This document shows, piece after piece, positions 19,949-29,919 of a DNA stretch of 64,000 nt (within the stretch, counting starts at the first letter, position 1; every line of letters begins with the position of its first letter). Both the position numbers and the translations under genes were made by a program. This stretch comes from Phyllobacterium chamaecytisi (GTDB taxonomy: Bacteria; Pseudomonadota; Alphaproteobacteria; Rhizobiales; Rhizobiaceae). A model generated the notes under the pieces. That model was given only the letters and a program-made list of their open reading frames with translations, searched no databases and was not told the origin of the DNA. The DNA is taken from NCBI RefSeq assembly GCF_020164455.1, contig NZ_JAIQWW010000005.1, positions 248,001 to 312,000 of the forward strand. Direction: 5' to 3'.

Positions 19949-19980
19949 ATAGAAAAGCCGCCTTCGGGCGGCTTTTCTAT
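19949..19980 (+). terminator. infC terminator
   Basis: A perfect 14-bp stem (ATAGAAAAGCCGCC and its complement) closed by a UUCG tetraloop; the 3' arm contains the TTTT. Being symmetric in T and A it may act on both strands. Confidence 0.88.
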
Positions 19981-20004
19981 GCTGATCGAAATTGGAAGGC
20001 TATC

Positions 20005-20631
20005 ATGGCGGAACTGAATTCTCTCAAAGACATGTCCCGGTTTCAACATCGCAGACGCATTGCCGTTGCAATCGTCATTGGTTTGATCCTGGTTGCTCTT
20101 CTTACTATTCGCTCCGCATGGAGCAATGACCGCGTGCATGAGTATATCGAAGATTTCGGTATCGGCGTGATTGTCATGACGATCCTTGGACGCATGTGGT
20201 GCACGCTCTACATCGGCGGACGCAAAAGCTCGGAGATCGTCCGTCTCGGGCCCTATTCGATGAGCCGCAATCCGCTTTATGTCTTCAGCACGATCGGCGC
20301 TTTCGGTATAGGCATGATGACCGGTAGCCTGACCGTGGCAGTGGCACTCGGCGTTATTTGCTACATTGCCTTCCAGTTCGTCATCACAGCCGAGGAGGGT
20401 TATCTCGAAAAGGTGTTCGGTGAGACCTACACCAGTTATAAGCGGGAAGTACCGCGCTTCTTCCCCAAATTCTCCCTTTACAAAGAAACAGAAGTGCTGA
20501 CCGTCAAGTCGTCCACGCTCTATAGGACGTTCACCGACGGACTTGTGTTCTTCGTCTCCTATCCATTGCTTGAGTTCGTGGAATATCTGCAAGGCGAACA
20601 CATTTTGCCGGTTCTGCTGCACCTCTACTAG
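20005..20631 (+). CDS. Isoprenylcysteine carboxyl methyltransferase family membrane protein
   Basis: 208 residues with four to five hydrophobic segments. The family core is GPYSMSRNPLYVFSTIGAFG near residues 86-105 followed by AEEGYLEKVFGETYTSYKRE, the ICMT/PEMT signature that binds S-adenosylmethionine at the membrane face. Bacterial members methylate various small or lipidic substrates and this one cannot be assigned. It sits between infC and rpmI, an unusual place, as an insert into the translation block with the infC terminator before it and a hairpin after it. Confidence 0.82.
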   Translation: MAELNSLKDMSRFQHRRRIAVAIVIGLILVALLTIRSAWSNDRVHEYIEDFGIGVIVMTILGRMWCTLYIGGRKSSEIVRLGPYSMSRNPLYVFSTIGAFGIGMMTGSLTVAVALGVICYIAFQFVITAEEGYLEKVFGETYTSYKREVPRFFPKFSLYKETEVLTVKSSTLYRTFTDGLVFFVSYPLLEFVEYLQGEHILPVLLHLY

Positions 20632-20710
20632 TTGACGCGCTGCGCTTTTCGCCGGCTCACGCGATTCAACTGTTGCGCTTTTTCTGACTTCTGGTAATAA
20701 GCACGCGTTC

Positions 20711-20742
20711 AAACCGCCCGGCAGGGCATGCCGTGGCGGTTT
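20711..20742 (+). terminator. Hairpin before rpmI: terminator or leader attenuator
   Basis: Stem AAACCGCC/GGCGGTTT extended inward by CGGCA/TGCCG across a single bulged T, about 13 bp in all, followed by TTTTG. It may end the upstream methyltransferase transcript, or serve as an attenuator in the long leader of rpmI-rplT. The T-run is short, so the first use is not certain. Confidence 0.6.
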
Positions 20743-20780
20743 TGTATGCTTTCAGGCTTTGGTCGGCCTGAGGTCAAAAA

Positions 20781-20824
20781 CAAGAGGCAGTCATTTCGCA
20801 GAAATGGCATGGGCCTCAAGAAAA
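20781..20824 (+). promoter_or_regulatory. rpmI leader element, copy 1 of a motif also found before pheS
   Basis: A small hairpin CATTTC-GCA-GAAATG (20792-20806) is followed by CTCAAGAAA and then the rpmI Shine-Dalgarno AGGAG (20827-20831). The same layout and much of the same sequence lies before pheS at 21576-21621. It is therefore unlikely to be random. A role in autoregulation by L20, L35 or another factor is inference. Confidence 0.5.
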
Positions 20825-20838
20825 TCAGGAGTAGCAAA

Positions 20839-21039
20839 ATGCCCAAGATGAAGACCAAATCTGCTGCCAAGAAACGGTTCAAAATCACCGGAACTGGCAA
20901 AATCAAAGCCGCCGCCGCTGGCAAACGCCATGGCATGATCAAACGTTCGAACAAATTCATTCGTGACGCACGCGGCACGATGGTTCTTTCCGAGCCAGAT
21001 GCGAAAATCGTGAAGAAGTTCCTGCCTAACGGTCTCTGA
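20839..21039 (+). CDS. rpmI: 50S ribosomal protein L35
   Basis: 66 residues, the usual length, starting [15 protein letters not shown] at the ATG at 20839 with AGGAG 7 bases upstream. Highly basic, with the conserved [12 protein letters not shown]. Structural protein of the large subunit. Followed 39 bases later by rplT, its usual operon partner. An in-frame start 111 bases upstream would read through the structured leader and is rejected. Confidence 0.97.
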   Translation: MPKMKTKSAAKKRFKITGTGKIKAAAAGKRHGMIKRSNKFIRDARGTMVLSEPDAKIVKKFLPNGL

Positions 21040-21078
21040 TCGGGCAAACGTTATCCATCTCAGTAAGGAGATCATATC

Positions 21079-21483
21079 ATGGCACGTGTAAAACGGGGCG
21101 TTACGTCCCACGCCAAGCATAAAAAAGTTCTGAAGCAGGCCGAGGGTTTCCGTGGCCGCCGCAAGAATACCATCAAGACCGCCAAGGCCGCTGTCGATCG
21201 TTCGAAGCAGTACGCTTATCGCGACCGCAAGAACAAGAAGCGTACTTTCCGTGCGCTCTGGACCCAGCGCATCAACGCCGCTGTCCGCGAACATGGCCTG
21301 ACATACAGCCGTTTCATCGACGGTCTGTCGAAGTCGGGCATCGAGGTTGACCGCAAGGTTCTGTCGGATCTCGCGATCCACGAGCCGGAGGCATTCGGCT
21401 CGCTCGTGGCTTCTGCCAAGAAGGCGCTTGAATATCTCAAGAATACAACTCCGAACGCTTTTGAAGGCGCTGTTCACGCTTAG
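21079..21483 (+). CDS. rplT: 50S ribosomal protein L20
   Basis: 134 residues. Basic N-terminal helix [20 protein letters not shown], then the globular domain with [13 protein letters not shown]-like sequence and [21 protein letters not shown]20 is an early assembly protein of the 50S subunit and represses its own operon in several bacteria by binding the leader RNA. The C-terminal tail after residue 118 is longer than in E. coli, which is usual in rhizobia. AAGGAG lies before the ATG. Confidence 0.97.
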   Translation: MARVKRGVTSHAKHKKVLKQAEGFRGRRKNTIKTAKAAVDRSKQYAYRDRKNKKRTFRALWTQRINAAVREHGLTYSRFIDGLSKSGIEVDRKVLSDLAIHEPEAFGSLVASAKKALEYLKNTTPNAFEGAVHA

Positions 21484-21522
21484 TCAGCCGCTCCCAAAGC
21501 ATTCCGGAAATATAGATTTGGG

Positions 21523-21556
21523 AAACCCGCGCTGGCTCGGCTGGCGCGGGTTTTTT
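21523..21556 (+). terminator. Terminator or attenuator between rplT and pheS
   Basis: A 10-bp perfect stem AAACCCGCGC/GCGCGGGTTT with an 11-base loop is followed by a run of six T. It comes 40 bases after rplT and before the pheS leader motif. It either ends the ribosomal operon or attenuates read-through into pheS. Confidence 0.85.
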
Positions 21557-21575
21557 CGATTTCTGCATCGACGAG

Positions 21576-21621
21576 CAAAAGGTGGTCATTTTTCGAGAGA
21601 AATGACAGGAATCTCAAGAAA
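21576..21621 (+). promoter_or_regulatory. pheS leader element, copy 2 of the rpmI/pheS motif
   Basis: Hairpin TCATTTT..GAAATGA (21586-21605) followed by CTCAAGAAA, then AGGTGA as ribosome binding site six bases before the pheS ATG. About three quarters of the positions agree with the rpmI leader at 20781-20824, including the complete stretch CTCAAGAAA. Confidence 0.5.
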
Positions 21622-21638
21622 CCAACAGGTGAAGAACG

Positions 21639-22721
21639 ATGGACGACTTGGTACAACTGGAAAGCGTGCTTGCCGCGCGGATTGAGTCAGCCAATGACGA
21701 AGCGGCCATCGAGGCCGTCCGCATCGCAGCTCTCGGCAAAAAGGGCTCGATCTCGGAAAAGCTGAAGTCACTCGGTTCCATGTCGCCAGAAGAGCGGCAG
21801 CTCCAGGGACCTGCCATCAATGGCTTGAAGAACCGCATTGCTGAAGCACTTACCGCGCGCAGAAATGCCCTCAAGGATGCCGCGATCGCCTTGCGTCTTG
21901 AAAAGGAAAAGGTGGATGCCACGCTCCCTGTGCGCGCCGCGCCGGCAGAACGGGGACGTATCCACCCGATCAGCCAGGTCATCGATGAAATCACCGCGAT
22001 CTTCGCCGATATGGGTTTTTCCATTGCCGAAGGTCCGGATATCGAGACCGACTACTACAACTTCACCGCGCTCAATTTTCCCGAGGGTCACCCGGCTCGC
22101 GAGATGCACGACACTTTTTTCTTCAATCCCGACGAGACCGGCGAGCGACGGGTGCTGCGTACCCATACGAGCCCGGTGCAGATTCGTACGATGGAAAATC
22201 AGAAGCCGCCGATCCGCATCGTTATTCCCGGCAAGACCTACCGCATGGATAGCGACGCCACCCATTCGCCCATGTTCCATCAGGTTGAAGGGCTGGTTAT
22301 CGACAAGTCGGCCAATGTCGCCAACATGAAATGGGTGCTCGAAGAATTCTGCAAGGCGTTCTTCGAAGTGCCGTCGCTGAAGATGCGCTTCCGCCCGTCC
22401 TATTTTCCCTTCACCGAGCCATCGCTGGAGGTCGATATCCAGTGCGACCGCTCAGGCAAGGAAGTGAAATTCGGTGAAGGCACCGACTGGATGGAAATTC
22501 TCGGCTGCGGCATGGTGCATCCGAATGTCTTGCGTGCCGGCGGGCTCGATCCGGATGAGTATCAGGGGTTTGCCTGGGGCATGGGCATCGATCGTATCGC
22601 AATGCTGAAATATGGCATGCCGGACCTGCGCGCCTTCTTCGATGCCGATGTGCGCTGGCTGCAGCATTACGGCTTCCGCCCGCTCGATATGCCGACGCTG
22701 TTCGGAGGCCTGAGCGCGTGA
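21639..22721 (+). CDS. pheS: Phenylalanine-tRNA ligase alpha subunit
   Basis: 360 residues. N-terminal coiled coil for tRNA binding (about residues 1-90), then the class II catalytic domain: motif 2 region with [12 protein letters not shown] and motif 3 [18 protein letters not shown] at the C-terminus. Charges tRNA-Phe as an alpha2-beta2 tetramer with PheT. The last 4 bases overlap the GTG of the ASCH gene. Confidence 0.97.
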   Translation: MDDLVQLESVLAARIESANDEAAIEAVRIAALGKKGSISEKLKSLGSMSPEERQLQGPAINGLKNRIAEALTARRNALKDAAIALRLEKEKVDATLPVRAAPAERGRIHPISQVIDEITAIFADMGFSIAEGPDIETDYYNFTALNFPEGHPAREMHDTFFFNPDETGERRVLRTHTSPVQIRTMENQKPPIRIVIPGKTYRMDSDATHSPMFHQVEGLVIDKSANVANMKWVLEEFCKAFFEVPSLKMRFRPSYFPFTEPSLEVDIQCDRSGKEVKFGEGTDWMEILGCGMVHPNVLRAGGLDPDEYQGFAWGMGIDRIAMLKYGMPDLRAFFDADVRWLQHYGFRPLDMPTLFGGLSA

Positions 22722-23128
22722 TCGAAGTGCCCGACAAATACCGGGACGCGGTTACGTTCGCGTTTGGCGATTCGCCGACGCTTGCCGATGAATTGCTGGC
22801 GCTCGTGCTCGCCGGCAAGAAAACGGCGACCTGTGCTGCTCTCCGCGATTATGCCGAAGACAATGCAGACAAGCCAGTGGTCGGCAGGCGAGACGTGGTG
22901 CTCGATGGTGCGGGCAGGCCGGCGGCCGTTATCGAGACGGTCGAGGTCACATATCGCCGGTTCGACGAAGTCGATGATGCTTTCGCCCGCGACGAGGGCG
23001 AGGGTGAGGCCACGCTCGAACAGTGGCGGCGCGACCACGAAACCTATTTTCGTCGCAACGGCGGATTTGCGCCGGACATGGACCTTTTATGTGAGCGGTT
23101 TCGCCTGGTCGAAATCCTCAAACGCTAA
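22718..23128 (+). CDS. ASCH domain protein between pheS and pheT
   Basis: 136 residues from GTG 22718, overlapping the pheS stop in GTGA. The ASCH fold is suggested by the N-terminal [26 protein letters not shown], the [19 protein letters not shown] strand region and the [19 protein letters not shown] helix. ASCH proteins have a PUA-like RNA-binding fold; characterised ones include an N4-acetylcytidine amidohydrolase (YqfB), but the substrate here is unknown. Its location inside the pheST operon, 21 bases before pheT, means its dose follows the synthetase subunits. Confidence 0.82.
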   Translation: MIEVPDKYRDAVTFAFGDSPTLADELLALVLAGKKTATCAALRDYAEDNADKPVVGRRDVVLDGAGRPAAVIETVEVTYRRFDEVDDAFARDEGEGEATLEQWRRDHETYFRRNGGFAPDMDLLCERFRLVEILKR

Positions 23129-23149
23129 ATACGAGAAACGAGTGAAATC

Positions 23150-25564
23150 ATGAAATTCACACTCTCCTGGCTTAAAGACCATCTCGAGACCGAGGCTTCA
23201 CTCGAAGAGATCGTCGATTCCCTGACAAGAATCGGTCTGGAAGTCGAGCATCTCGATGACAAGTCGGCGCTAAGGCCTTTTGTCATAGCCAAGGTGCTGA
23301 CAGCTTCCCGCCACCCCGATGCCGACAAGCTGCAGGTCCTGACTGTCGATACGGGCGACGGTAAGCCGCTGCAGGTGGTGTGCGGTGCGCCGAACGCCCG
23401 TGCGGGCCTGATCGGCGCATTCGCGGCTCCTGGCACCTATGTCCCCGGCATCGATCTTACCCTGTCGGTCGGCAAGATTCGCGGTGTCGAAAGCCATGGC
23501 ATGATGTGCTCCGAGCGCGAATTGCAGATGTCGGATGAACATAATGGCATCATCGACCTGCCCGAAGATGCGCCGGTCGGCACCAGCTTCGCTGCTTATG
23601 CCGGTCTGGATGACCCGGTCATCGAGATCAATTTGACGCCGAACCGCCCGGACTGCACGAGTGTCTACGGTATTGCCCGCGACTTGGCTGCAGCCGGTAT
23701 CGGCAAGCTCAAGCAGCGGCCGATCGTGCCTGTCAAAGGCACAGGGCCCGCGCTGGTGGACGTTCATCTTGATCTTGGCGAAGATACCCATCTTTGCCCC
23801 GGTTTCGCTTGGCGTACCGTCAAGGGCGTCAAGAACGGCCACAGCCCGCAATGGCTACAGCAGCGGTTGATCGCCATAGGCTTGCGCCCGATCAATGCGC
23901 TCGTCGATATAACCAACTATCTGACCTTCGACCGTGGCCGTCCGCTGCACGTTTTCGACGCTGACAAGGTCAGTGGCAATCTCACCGTGCGCCGCGGCCA
24001 GGAAGGCGAACAGATTCTCGGCCTCAACGGCAAGGAATATACGTTCGGTCCAGACAATGTAGTCATCGCCGATGCTGATGGGGTCGAATCGATTGGCGGC
24101 ATCATGGGCGGCGAACATTCCGGCTGTGATGAGAACACCACCAATGTCGTGATCGAGTCCGCGCTTTGGGACGCGATGAATATTGCCCGTACAGGCCGGA
24201 CGCTTGGTATTATTACCGATGCGCGCTACCGTTTCGAGCGCGGCGTCGATCCTGAGTTCATGATCCCCGGTCTTGAGCTTGCCACACAGCTGGTTCTCGA
24301 TTTCTGCGGCGGCACGCCATCGGAGACACAGGTTATCGGCTACAAGGGCCATACGCCGAAGACAGTCCGGTTCCCCGCATCGGAGGTCAAGCGTCTTACC
24401 GGTATCGCCGTCCCGGCTGAAACGAGCCTCGATATCCTGTCGCGCCTCGGCTTCAAGCCGCAAGGGGGCGGCGAGCTTGTTGACGTGGTGATCCCGTCAT
24501 GGCGTCCGGATATAGACGGCAAGGCCGACCTCGTCGAAGAGGTCATGCGTATTCATGGCGTCGACCAGATCGATCCGCAGCCCTTGGTTAGCCATGCGGC
24601 GGTCAACGGCAAGATCTTGACCACGTTGCAGATCCGCACGCGCAATGCCCGCCGGGCACTTGCTTCGCGTGGCATGATGGAAGCGGTTACCTGGTCGTTC
24701 ATTTCCGAAGCGTCAGCGAAAGCATTCGGCGGCGGTCAGAGCGAACTGAAGCTTGCTAATCCGATCGCGGCCGACATGTCCGACATGCGCCCATCGCTGT
24801 TGCCGGGCCTGCTTGCCGCCGTTCAGCGCAATGCCGATCGCGGCTTCAACGACCTCGCGCTGTTCGAAGTCTCCGGTATCTATGAAGGCAATACGCCGGA
24901 CGCACAGCGCCGCGTTGCTGCCGGTGTTCGCCGGGGTACCGCGAAGCTCGAAGGCTTTGGCCGTCACTGGTCGGGTAATATTGGGCCAGTTGGCGTCTTC
25001 GACGCAAAGGCCGACGCACTTGCGGTGCTCGAAGCGTGCGGCGCTCCGATTGATAAGTTGCAGATCGAAACCGGCGGTCCCGCCTGGTATCATCCCGGGC
25101 GTTCCGGCACGATCAAGCTCGGGCCAAAGGTATTCCTCGGAACCTTCGGCGAGTTCCATCCAAAAACGCTGGAAACGCTTGATGTCTCTGGAAGCCCTTG
25201 CGGCTTTGAAGTTTTCATCGACGCCATTCCAGAACCGAAGCAGAAGGCGACGCGCACCAAGCCGGCACTCGATCTTTCGGATTTCCAGACTGTCCGGCGT
25301 GACTTTGCGTTTGTGGTCGACAGGTCGGTGGAAGCAGGTGCCATTGTCCGGGCAGCGCTTGCCGGCGACAAGAAGCTGATCACCGGCGTTCAGGTCTTCG
25401 ACCTGTTCGAAGGCGCATCGCTTGGTGCTGACAAGAAGTCAGTTGCGATAGAGGTGGCCATCCAGCCCGTGGAGCGCACTCTGAATGACGAAGACCTGGA
25501 AGCGCTCACAAAACGCATCGTTGAAAGTGTCGGCAAACAGACCGGTGGCGTGCTGCGGGGATAA
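23150..25564 (+). CDS. pheT: Phenylalanine-tRNA ligase beta subunit
   Basis: 804 residues, usual length. N-terminal EMAP-type tRNA-binding domain ([15 protein letters not shown] near residues 52-66), the B3/4 editing domain that hydrolyses Tyr-tRNA-Phe, B5 and the class II-like core, and the C-terminal anticodon-binding FDX-ACB domain ([16 protein letters not shown] near residue 709). Complete. The next 160 bases are an intergenic palindromic repeat. Confidence 0.97.
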   Translation: MKFTLSWLKDHLETEASLEEIVDSLTRIGLEVEHLDDKSALRPFVIAKVLTASRHPDADKLQVLTVDTGDGKPLQVVCGAPNARAGLIGAFAAPGTYVPGIDLTLSVGKIRGVESHGMMCSERELQMSDEHNGIIDLPEDAPVGTSFAAYAGLDDPVIEINLTPNRPDCTSVYGIARDLAAAGIGKLKQRPIVPVKGTGPALVDVHLDLGEDTHLCPGFAWRTVKGVKNGHSPQWLQQRLIAIGLRPINALVDITNYLTFDRGRPLHVFDADKVSGNLTVRRGQEGEQILGLNGKEYTFGPDNVVIADADGVESIGGIMGGEHSGCDENTTNVVIESALWDAMNIARTGRTLGIITDARYRFERGVDPEFMIPGLELATQLVLDFCGGTPSETQVIGYKGHTPKTVRFPASEVKRLTGIAVPAETSLDILSRLGFKPQGGGELVDVVIPSWRPDIDGKADLVEEVMRIHGVDQIDPQPLVSHAAVNGKILTTLQIRTRNARRALASRGMMEAVTWSFISEASAKAFGGGQSELKLANPIAADMSDMRPSLLPGLLAAVQRNADRGFNDLALFEVSGIYEGNTPDAQRRVAAGVRRGTAKLEGFGRHWSGNIGPVGVFDAKADALAVLEACGAPIDKLQIETGGPAWYHPGRSGTIKLGPKVFLGTFGEFHPKTLETLDVSGSPCGFEVFIDAIPEPKQKATRTKPALDLSDFQTVRRDFAFVVDRSVEAGAIVRAALAGDKKLITGVQVFDLFEGASLGADKKSVAIEVAIQPVERTLNDEDLEALTKRIVESVGKQTGGVLRG

Positions 25565-25579
25565 GTAGCCTGGCTCCCA

Positions 25580-25701
25580 CCCTCCCCCTTGTGGGGAGGG
25601 AAGCTGCGTAGCAGCGGGGAGGGGCTTTTGTATTGAATCGCAGGGCGGAAGGTAGGTTCAGAGACCCCTCCCGCGCTTCGCTTGCCCTCCCTGCAAGGAG
25701 G
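25580..25701. repeat. Composite intergenic palindromic repeat after pheT
   Basis: Nested hairpins: CCCTCCCC-CTTGT-GGGGAGGG (25580-25600), GCTGC-GTA-GCAGC (25603-25615), a longer stem between GGGGAGGGG (25616-25624) and CCCCTCCC (about 25674-25681), and CCTCC-CTGCAA-GGAGG (25686-25701). The C+T/G+A rich, multi-hairpin design is typical of dispersed extragenic repeats in rhizobial genomes. No second copy is in the window. It lies between the convergent pheT and lpxO-like gene and may also stop transcription. Confidence 0.7.
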
Positions 25702-25727
25702 AGGTCAGGCCTCCGAACTCGGAAGCC

Positions 25728-26540
25728 CTACTTCTGGATAACTTTCCAGTTCTTGTAGAAGATCGAGTTGCTGCCCTTGAGAATGACGCCCATGAACGAA
25801 ACGACGGCGGCAAACAGGCCCGGCAGATAGGACGGGCGCAGGATGTCGACGAACAGGCAATAGCGCGTCTGGTCGGTCTGGTTGACGGACTGGTGCATCA
25901 GCGTGTCATCGAAGATAAACAGCTTGTCGTCTTTCCAGTAGCTCGTCGTATCGCCGCACCAGATATAGGCCGTGCGATCGTTCATGTCATTGATGTTGTA
26001 AAGCACGCGTATCGTTGCCCGGATCGGACCGAAATGCTTTGAGGTCGAATTCTTCTTGTTGAAGACCGAGACGCCGATCGTCTTAACGAAATTATACTTC
26101 TCGTAGAAGGACGGCACGTTGGCGAAACTCGGCTGATCTTTGCCGTACCATTTGAAAAAGAACATGCTGCGCGCCTGCTGTTCGGCGCGTGCCTGCAGCT
26201 GCCCGACGATGTTTTCCTTCTGCGTCGCCGTGATCAGGCGCTTCACCTCGGCTTGATAAGCGGCCGGAAGGTCCTGCAACTTGTAAACGCCCTTGTTGAC
26301 GTAGGGCAGCGACAGGATGTCGAGAAGGATGTTGAGCGGCGAAAGGACCCAGGTGAACATGCCATTGCCGAAGAAATATTGCTCGACAACCTGCAGGTTC
26401 AAATTCTTGTTGCGCGATAAATCGTAAAGGCCGCAGATCAGATAAAAGATCACCAGATAAGGGACAAAATAAGCGAGGATTGCCAGAAGAACCAATCCGA
26501 CAGACCAACGCCGAAGGGACTTTTTCGTTGCTTTTTCCAT
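25728..26540 (-). CDS. LpxO-like aspartyl/asparaginyl beta-hydroxylase family protein
   Basis: 270 residues from the ATG at 26540; an in-frame TTG 57 bases upstream is less likely. An N-terminal membrane hairpin (about residues 12-40) is followed by a membrane-proximal region and the hydroxylase domain: MFFFKWYGKDQPSF, first iron-binding His near 169 (STSKHFGP), second near 216 (DTLMHQSVNQTDQTR) and Arg for 2-oxoglutarate. The order matches Salmonella LpxO, which 2-hydroxylates a lipid A acyl chain at the inner membrane with Fe(II), oxygen and 2-oxoglutarate. A similar rhizobial enzyme (OlsC) acts on ornithine lipid, so the lipid substrate is uncertain. Confidence 0.78.
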   Translation of the reverse strand: MEKATKKSLRRWSVGLVLLAILAYFVPYLVIFYLICGLYDLSRNKNLNLQVVEQYFFGNGMFTWVLSPLNILLDILSLPYVNKGVYKLQDLPAAYQAEVKRLITATQKENIVGQLQARAEQQARSMFFFKWYGKDQPSFANVPSFYEKYNFVKTIGVSVFNKKNSTSKHFGPIRATIRVLYNINDMNDRTAYIWCGDTTSYWKDDKLFIFDDTLMHQSVNQTDQTRYCLFVDILRPSYLPGLFAAVVSFMGVILKGSNSIFYKNWKVIQK

Positions 26541-26698
26541 GGTATTCCAGGTTCGGCGCCAGGGCAAAATAGAGGATGGCGCGGCTTGTTGAGACAAATC
26601 GATACTGCGCGATATACAGCCGCCGGCGAACTTTTAAAAGTGGTCAGCGACTGTCAGGAATAGGCCTCACGTCGATTCTGCTGTCAAGGGCATGGAAA

Positions 26699-26722
26699 AA
26701 GGGGCAGCCTTGGCCGCCCCTT
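26699..26722 (-). terminator. Terminator after the aldo/keto reductase gene
   Basis: On the minus strand a GC-rich stem AAGGGGC/GCCCCTT is followed by TTTTTCC. It lies 26 bases beyond the reductase stop. Confidence 0.8.
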
Positions 26723-26747
26723 CTGTTATCAGTAATTTTAAGTCCGA

Positions 26748-27743
<996 letters not shown>

Positions 27744-27821
27744 CACTGATCTCCTTCACTTGTGATGGGTGGAAGATAAAACATGGAGCAGTGTTCGATA
27801 ATTGGCTTAGCCTTTTACAGC

Positions 27822-27842
27822 TTGTTCTATATGATAGATCAA
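27822..27842. promoter_or_regulatory. Candidate LysR operator overlapping the lysR start
   Basis: Inverted repeat TTGTTCTAT-ATG-ATAGATCAA, eight of nine positions complementary. It sits in the divergent aldo/keto reductase-lysR region and its right end touches the lysR ATG. LysR regulators bind interrupted dyads of this kind. Position over the start suggests autorepression (inference). Confidence 0.5.
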
Positions 27843-28732
27843 TGGATCGTTCCCGGCTTCCCCAATTGGCAATCTTTGCGACGGTCGCGGCGAGTGGCGG
27901 TTTTCGTGGCGCGGCCAAGGAACTCGGCATTGCGCCGTCAGCCGTCAGCCATGCCATATCCAGCCTCGAGCAAAGCTTGGGCGTAAGGCTTCTCGCCAGG
28001 ACGACGCGCAGCGTTGCGGTCACCGAGGAGGGCGCGCTGCTACTTAAACGGCTTCGCCCGGCGCTTGGCGAGATCGATCTGGCACTGGATGCGGTCAAGG
28101 AGGCGAACAACCGCGTCGCCGGCAATTTGCGCCTGACCGTTCCGCCCTTCGCCGCCCATTGGCTGCTTGCGCCGCGCCTGGCCGCTTTCAGCGAAATATA
28201 TCCCGGCGTGACGCTGGAGCTGCGCGTCGAGGAACCGTTCAACGATATTGTCGCGACGGGCGTCGATGCCGGCATGCGGCTTGGTGAAAGCCTGGAGCCG
28301 GACATGATTGCCGTGCGCATGAGCGACACCATCACGGCGAGCATCGTTGCCACGCCGGGCTATTTCGTAAACCGTCCCGTGCCGAGGCACCCGCGCGATC
28401 TTCTCGATCATCTCTGCATCCGCCGCCGTTTCTCCAGTGGTCAGGTCTATCGCTGGGAATTCGAAAAGGATGGCGAGGAGATCGTCCTCGACGTAAACGG
28501 CCCGCTTGTTCTTGGCGATGACCGGCTTGTGGTCGAAGCGGTCCTCGGCGGTGCTGGCGTTGCGTTCCTGCTGCAAGATATGGCGCCGGAAGCCGTAGCT
28601 CAAGGCAAACTCCGCCGCGTGCTTGAGGATTGGTGCGCACCGTTTCCTGGCGTCTACCTGTATTACCCGAGCCGCCGGCAGATGCGTCCGGCGCTGCGTG
28701 CCTTCATTGATTTCTTCAAGTTTACGATCTAG
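27842..28732 (+). CDS. LysR family transcriptional regulator
   Basis: 296 residues from ATG 27842; an upstream in-frame start at 27791 would add 17 non-family residues. Winged HTH at residues 1-60 ([41 protein letters not shown]), then the LysR substrate-binding fold (residues 90-290), with features of the CrgA/PecT-like group ([19 protein letters not shown]). Probably controls the divergent aldo/keto reductase. The inducer is unknown. Confidence 0.93.
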   Translation: MDRSRLPQLAIFATVAASGGFRGAAKELGIAPSAVSHAISSLEQSLGVRLLARTTRSVAVTEEGALLLKRLRPALGEIDLALDAVKEANNRVAGNLRLTVPPFAAHWLLAPRLAAFSEIYPGVTLELRVEEPFNDIVATGVDAGMRLGESLEPDMIAVRMSDTITASIVATPGYFVNRPVPRHPRDLLDHLCIRRRFSSGQVYRWEFEKDGEEIVLDVNGPLVLGDDRLVVEAVLGGAGVAFLLQDMAPEAVAQGKLRRVLEDWCAPFPGVYLYYPSRRQMRPALRAFIDFFKFTI

Positions 28733-28783
28733 GGGTTGTGGAGATTCATGTCAGGGCGAGACGAAAACGGTGGTTTTCGAGCA

Positions 28784-28827
28784 CCGGAGCGCAGCGTACA
28801 TCCTGGTACGTGAGAGCCGGAGCGCAG
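28784..28827. repeat. Small intergenic repeat with palindrome
   Basis: Two direct copies of CCGGAGCGCAG (28784-28794 and 28817-28827) flank a hairpin CGTAC-ATCCTG-GTACG (28795-28810). It lies between lysR and the Gfo/Idh gene. The compact direct-plus-inverted design looks like a dispersed extragenic element; I see only this copy in the window. Confidence 0.6.
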
Positions 28828-28884
28828 AAAAATGCCATTTGCAGGCTGCCATGGCGTGAATATCGACGAAAAGGAGATGTCATC

Positions 28885-29871
28885 ATGTTTCGCTGGGGTA
28901 TTCTGTCGACGGCAAAAATCGGGGTAACGGCGGTTATTCCCGCCATATGCAATGCGGAGAATTCGGTCGTGTCCGCCATCGCCAGCCGAGACCTTTCGAA
29001 AGCCCGCGCCGTGGCTGATCGGTTCGGCGCGCCGCACGCCTTCGGCTCCTACGAAGCGATGCTGGCCTCGAACGATATTGACGGCGTCTATATTCCGCTC
29101 CCGACATCACAGCATGTGGAATGGTGCCTGAAGGCCGCCGAGGCCGGCAAGCACGTCCTGTGCGAAAAGCCGATCTCGTTGCATGCCAGCGAGATCGCAG
29201 CGCTGCAGCGCGCCCGCGACACCAATGGGGTGCTGATATCGGAAGCCTTCATGGTGACGTATCATCCGCAATGGTTGAAGGTTCGCGAACTGATAGCGAC
29301 AGGCGCCATTGGCCGCTTGCGCCAGGTGCAGGCAGCGTTCACCTATTTCAACAAGGACGCGGCCAATATGCGCAACCAGCTGTCGCTGGGCGGCGGCGCC
29401 TTGCCCGATATCGGTGTCTATCCAACAGTGGCGACGCGCTTCGTGACCGGCAAGGAACCTGTTCGCGCCATGGCGACGATCGAGCGCGATCCGGCTTTCG
29501 GTACCGATCGCTATGCGAGCGTCCGTGCTGACTTCGAGGATTTCGAATTGACGTTCTATGTCGCAACACAGCTCGCCGCGCGCCAGTCGATCGCGTTCCA
29601 TGGCGACAAGGGCTATATCGAGGTCCTCGCGCCGTTCAACACCGGCAAATACGACCACGCCAAGATCACGTTGCATGACGCAAACCATGGAACTGCGACC
29701 GAATATAATTTCGGTAATGTGGACCATTATTGCCTTCAAGTGGAAGCCTTTGCCCGTGCCGCACAGGGCGAGGATGTCGAAGTGTTCACCCTTGAAAACT
29801 CCGTCCTCAATCAAAAGTTGATCGACGCCGTTTATCGTGCAGGCGAGAGCGGCAACTGGGAAACGGTTTGA
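28885..29871 (+). CDS. Gfo/Idh/MocA family NAD(P)-dependent oxidoreductase
   Basis: 328 residues from ATG 28885, with AAGGAG 8 bases upstream; a frame extension back to 28738 runs through the repeat and is rejected. Rossmann start [20 protein letters not shown], the family motif [12 protein letters not shown] near residue 95 (catalytic Lys), and the C-terminal sheet domain from about residue 125. Family members oxidise or reduce sugars, inositols or dimeric aromatics. The substrate cannot be told from sequence. Convergent with htpX. Confidence 0.9.
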   Translation: MFRWGILSTAKIGVTAVIPAICNAENSVVSAIASRDLSKARAVADRFGAPHAFGSYEAMLASNDIDGVYIPLPTSQHVEWCLKAAEAGKHVLCEKPISLHASEIAALQRARDTNGVLISEAFMVTYHPQWLKVRELIATGAIGRLRQVQAAFTYFNKDAANMRNQLSLGGGALPDIGVYPTVATRFVTGKEPVRAMATIERDPAFGTDRYASVRADFEDFELTFYVATQLAARQSIAFHGDKGYIEVLAPFNTGKYDHAKITLHDANHGTATEYNFGNVDHYCLQVEAFARAAQGEDVEVFTLENSVLNQKLIDAVYRAGESGNWETV

Positions 29872-29919
29872 CCGAAAGGCGATAGAGACGATTGGAACGT
29901 AGAGTTTACAAACAGTCTC

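Noticed and set aside
20728-20838. N-terminal extension of rpmI
   Set aside because: The L35 family starts MPKMKTK; the extension lies in a structured leader.
28738-28884. N-terminal extension of the Gfo/Idh gene
   Set aside because: It runs through the direct/inverted mini-repeat and lacks family residues; AAGGAG is placed before the ATG at 28885.
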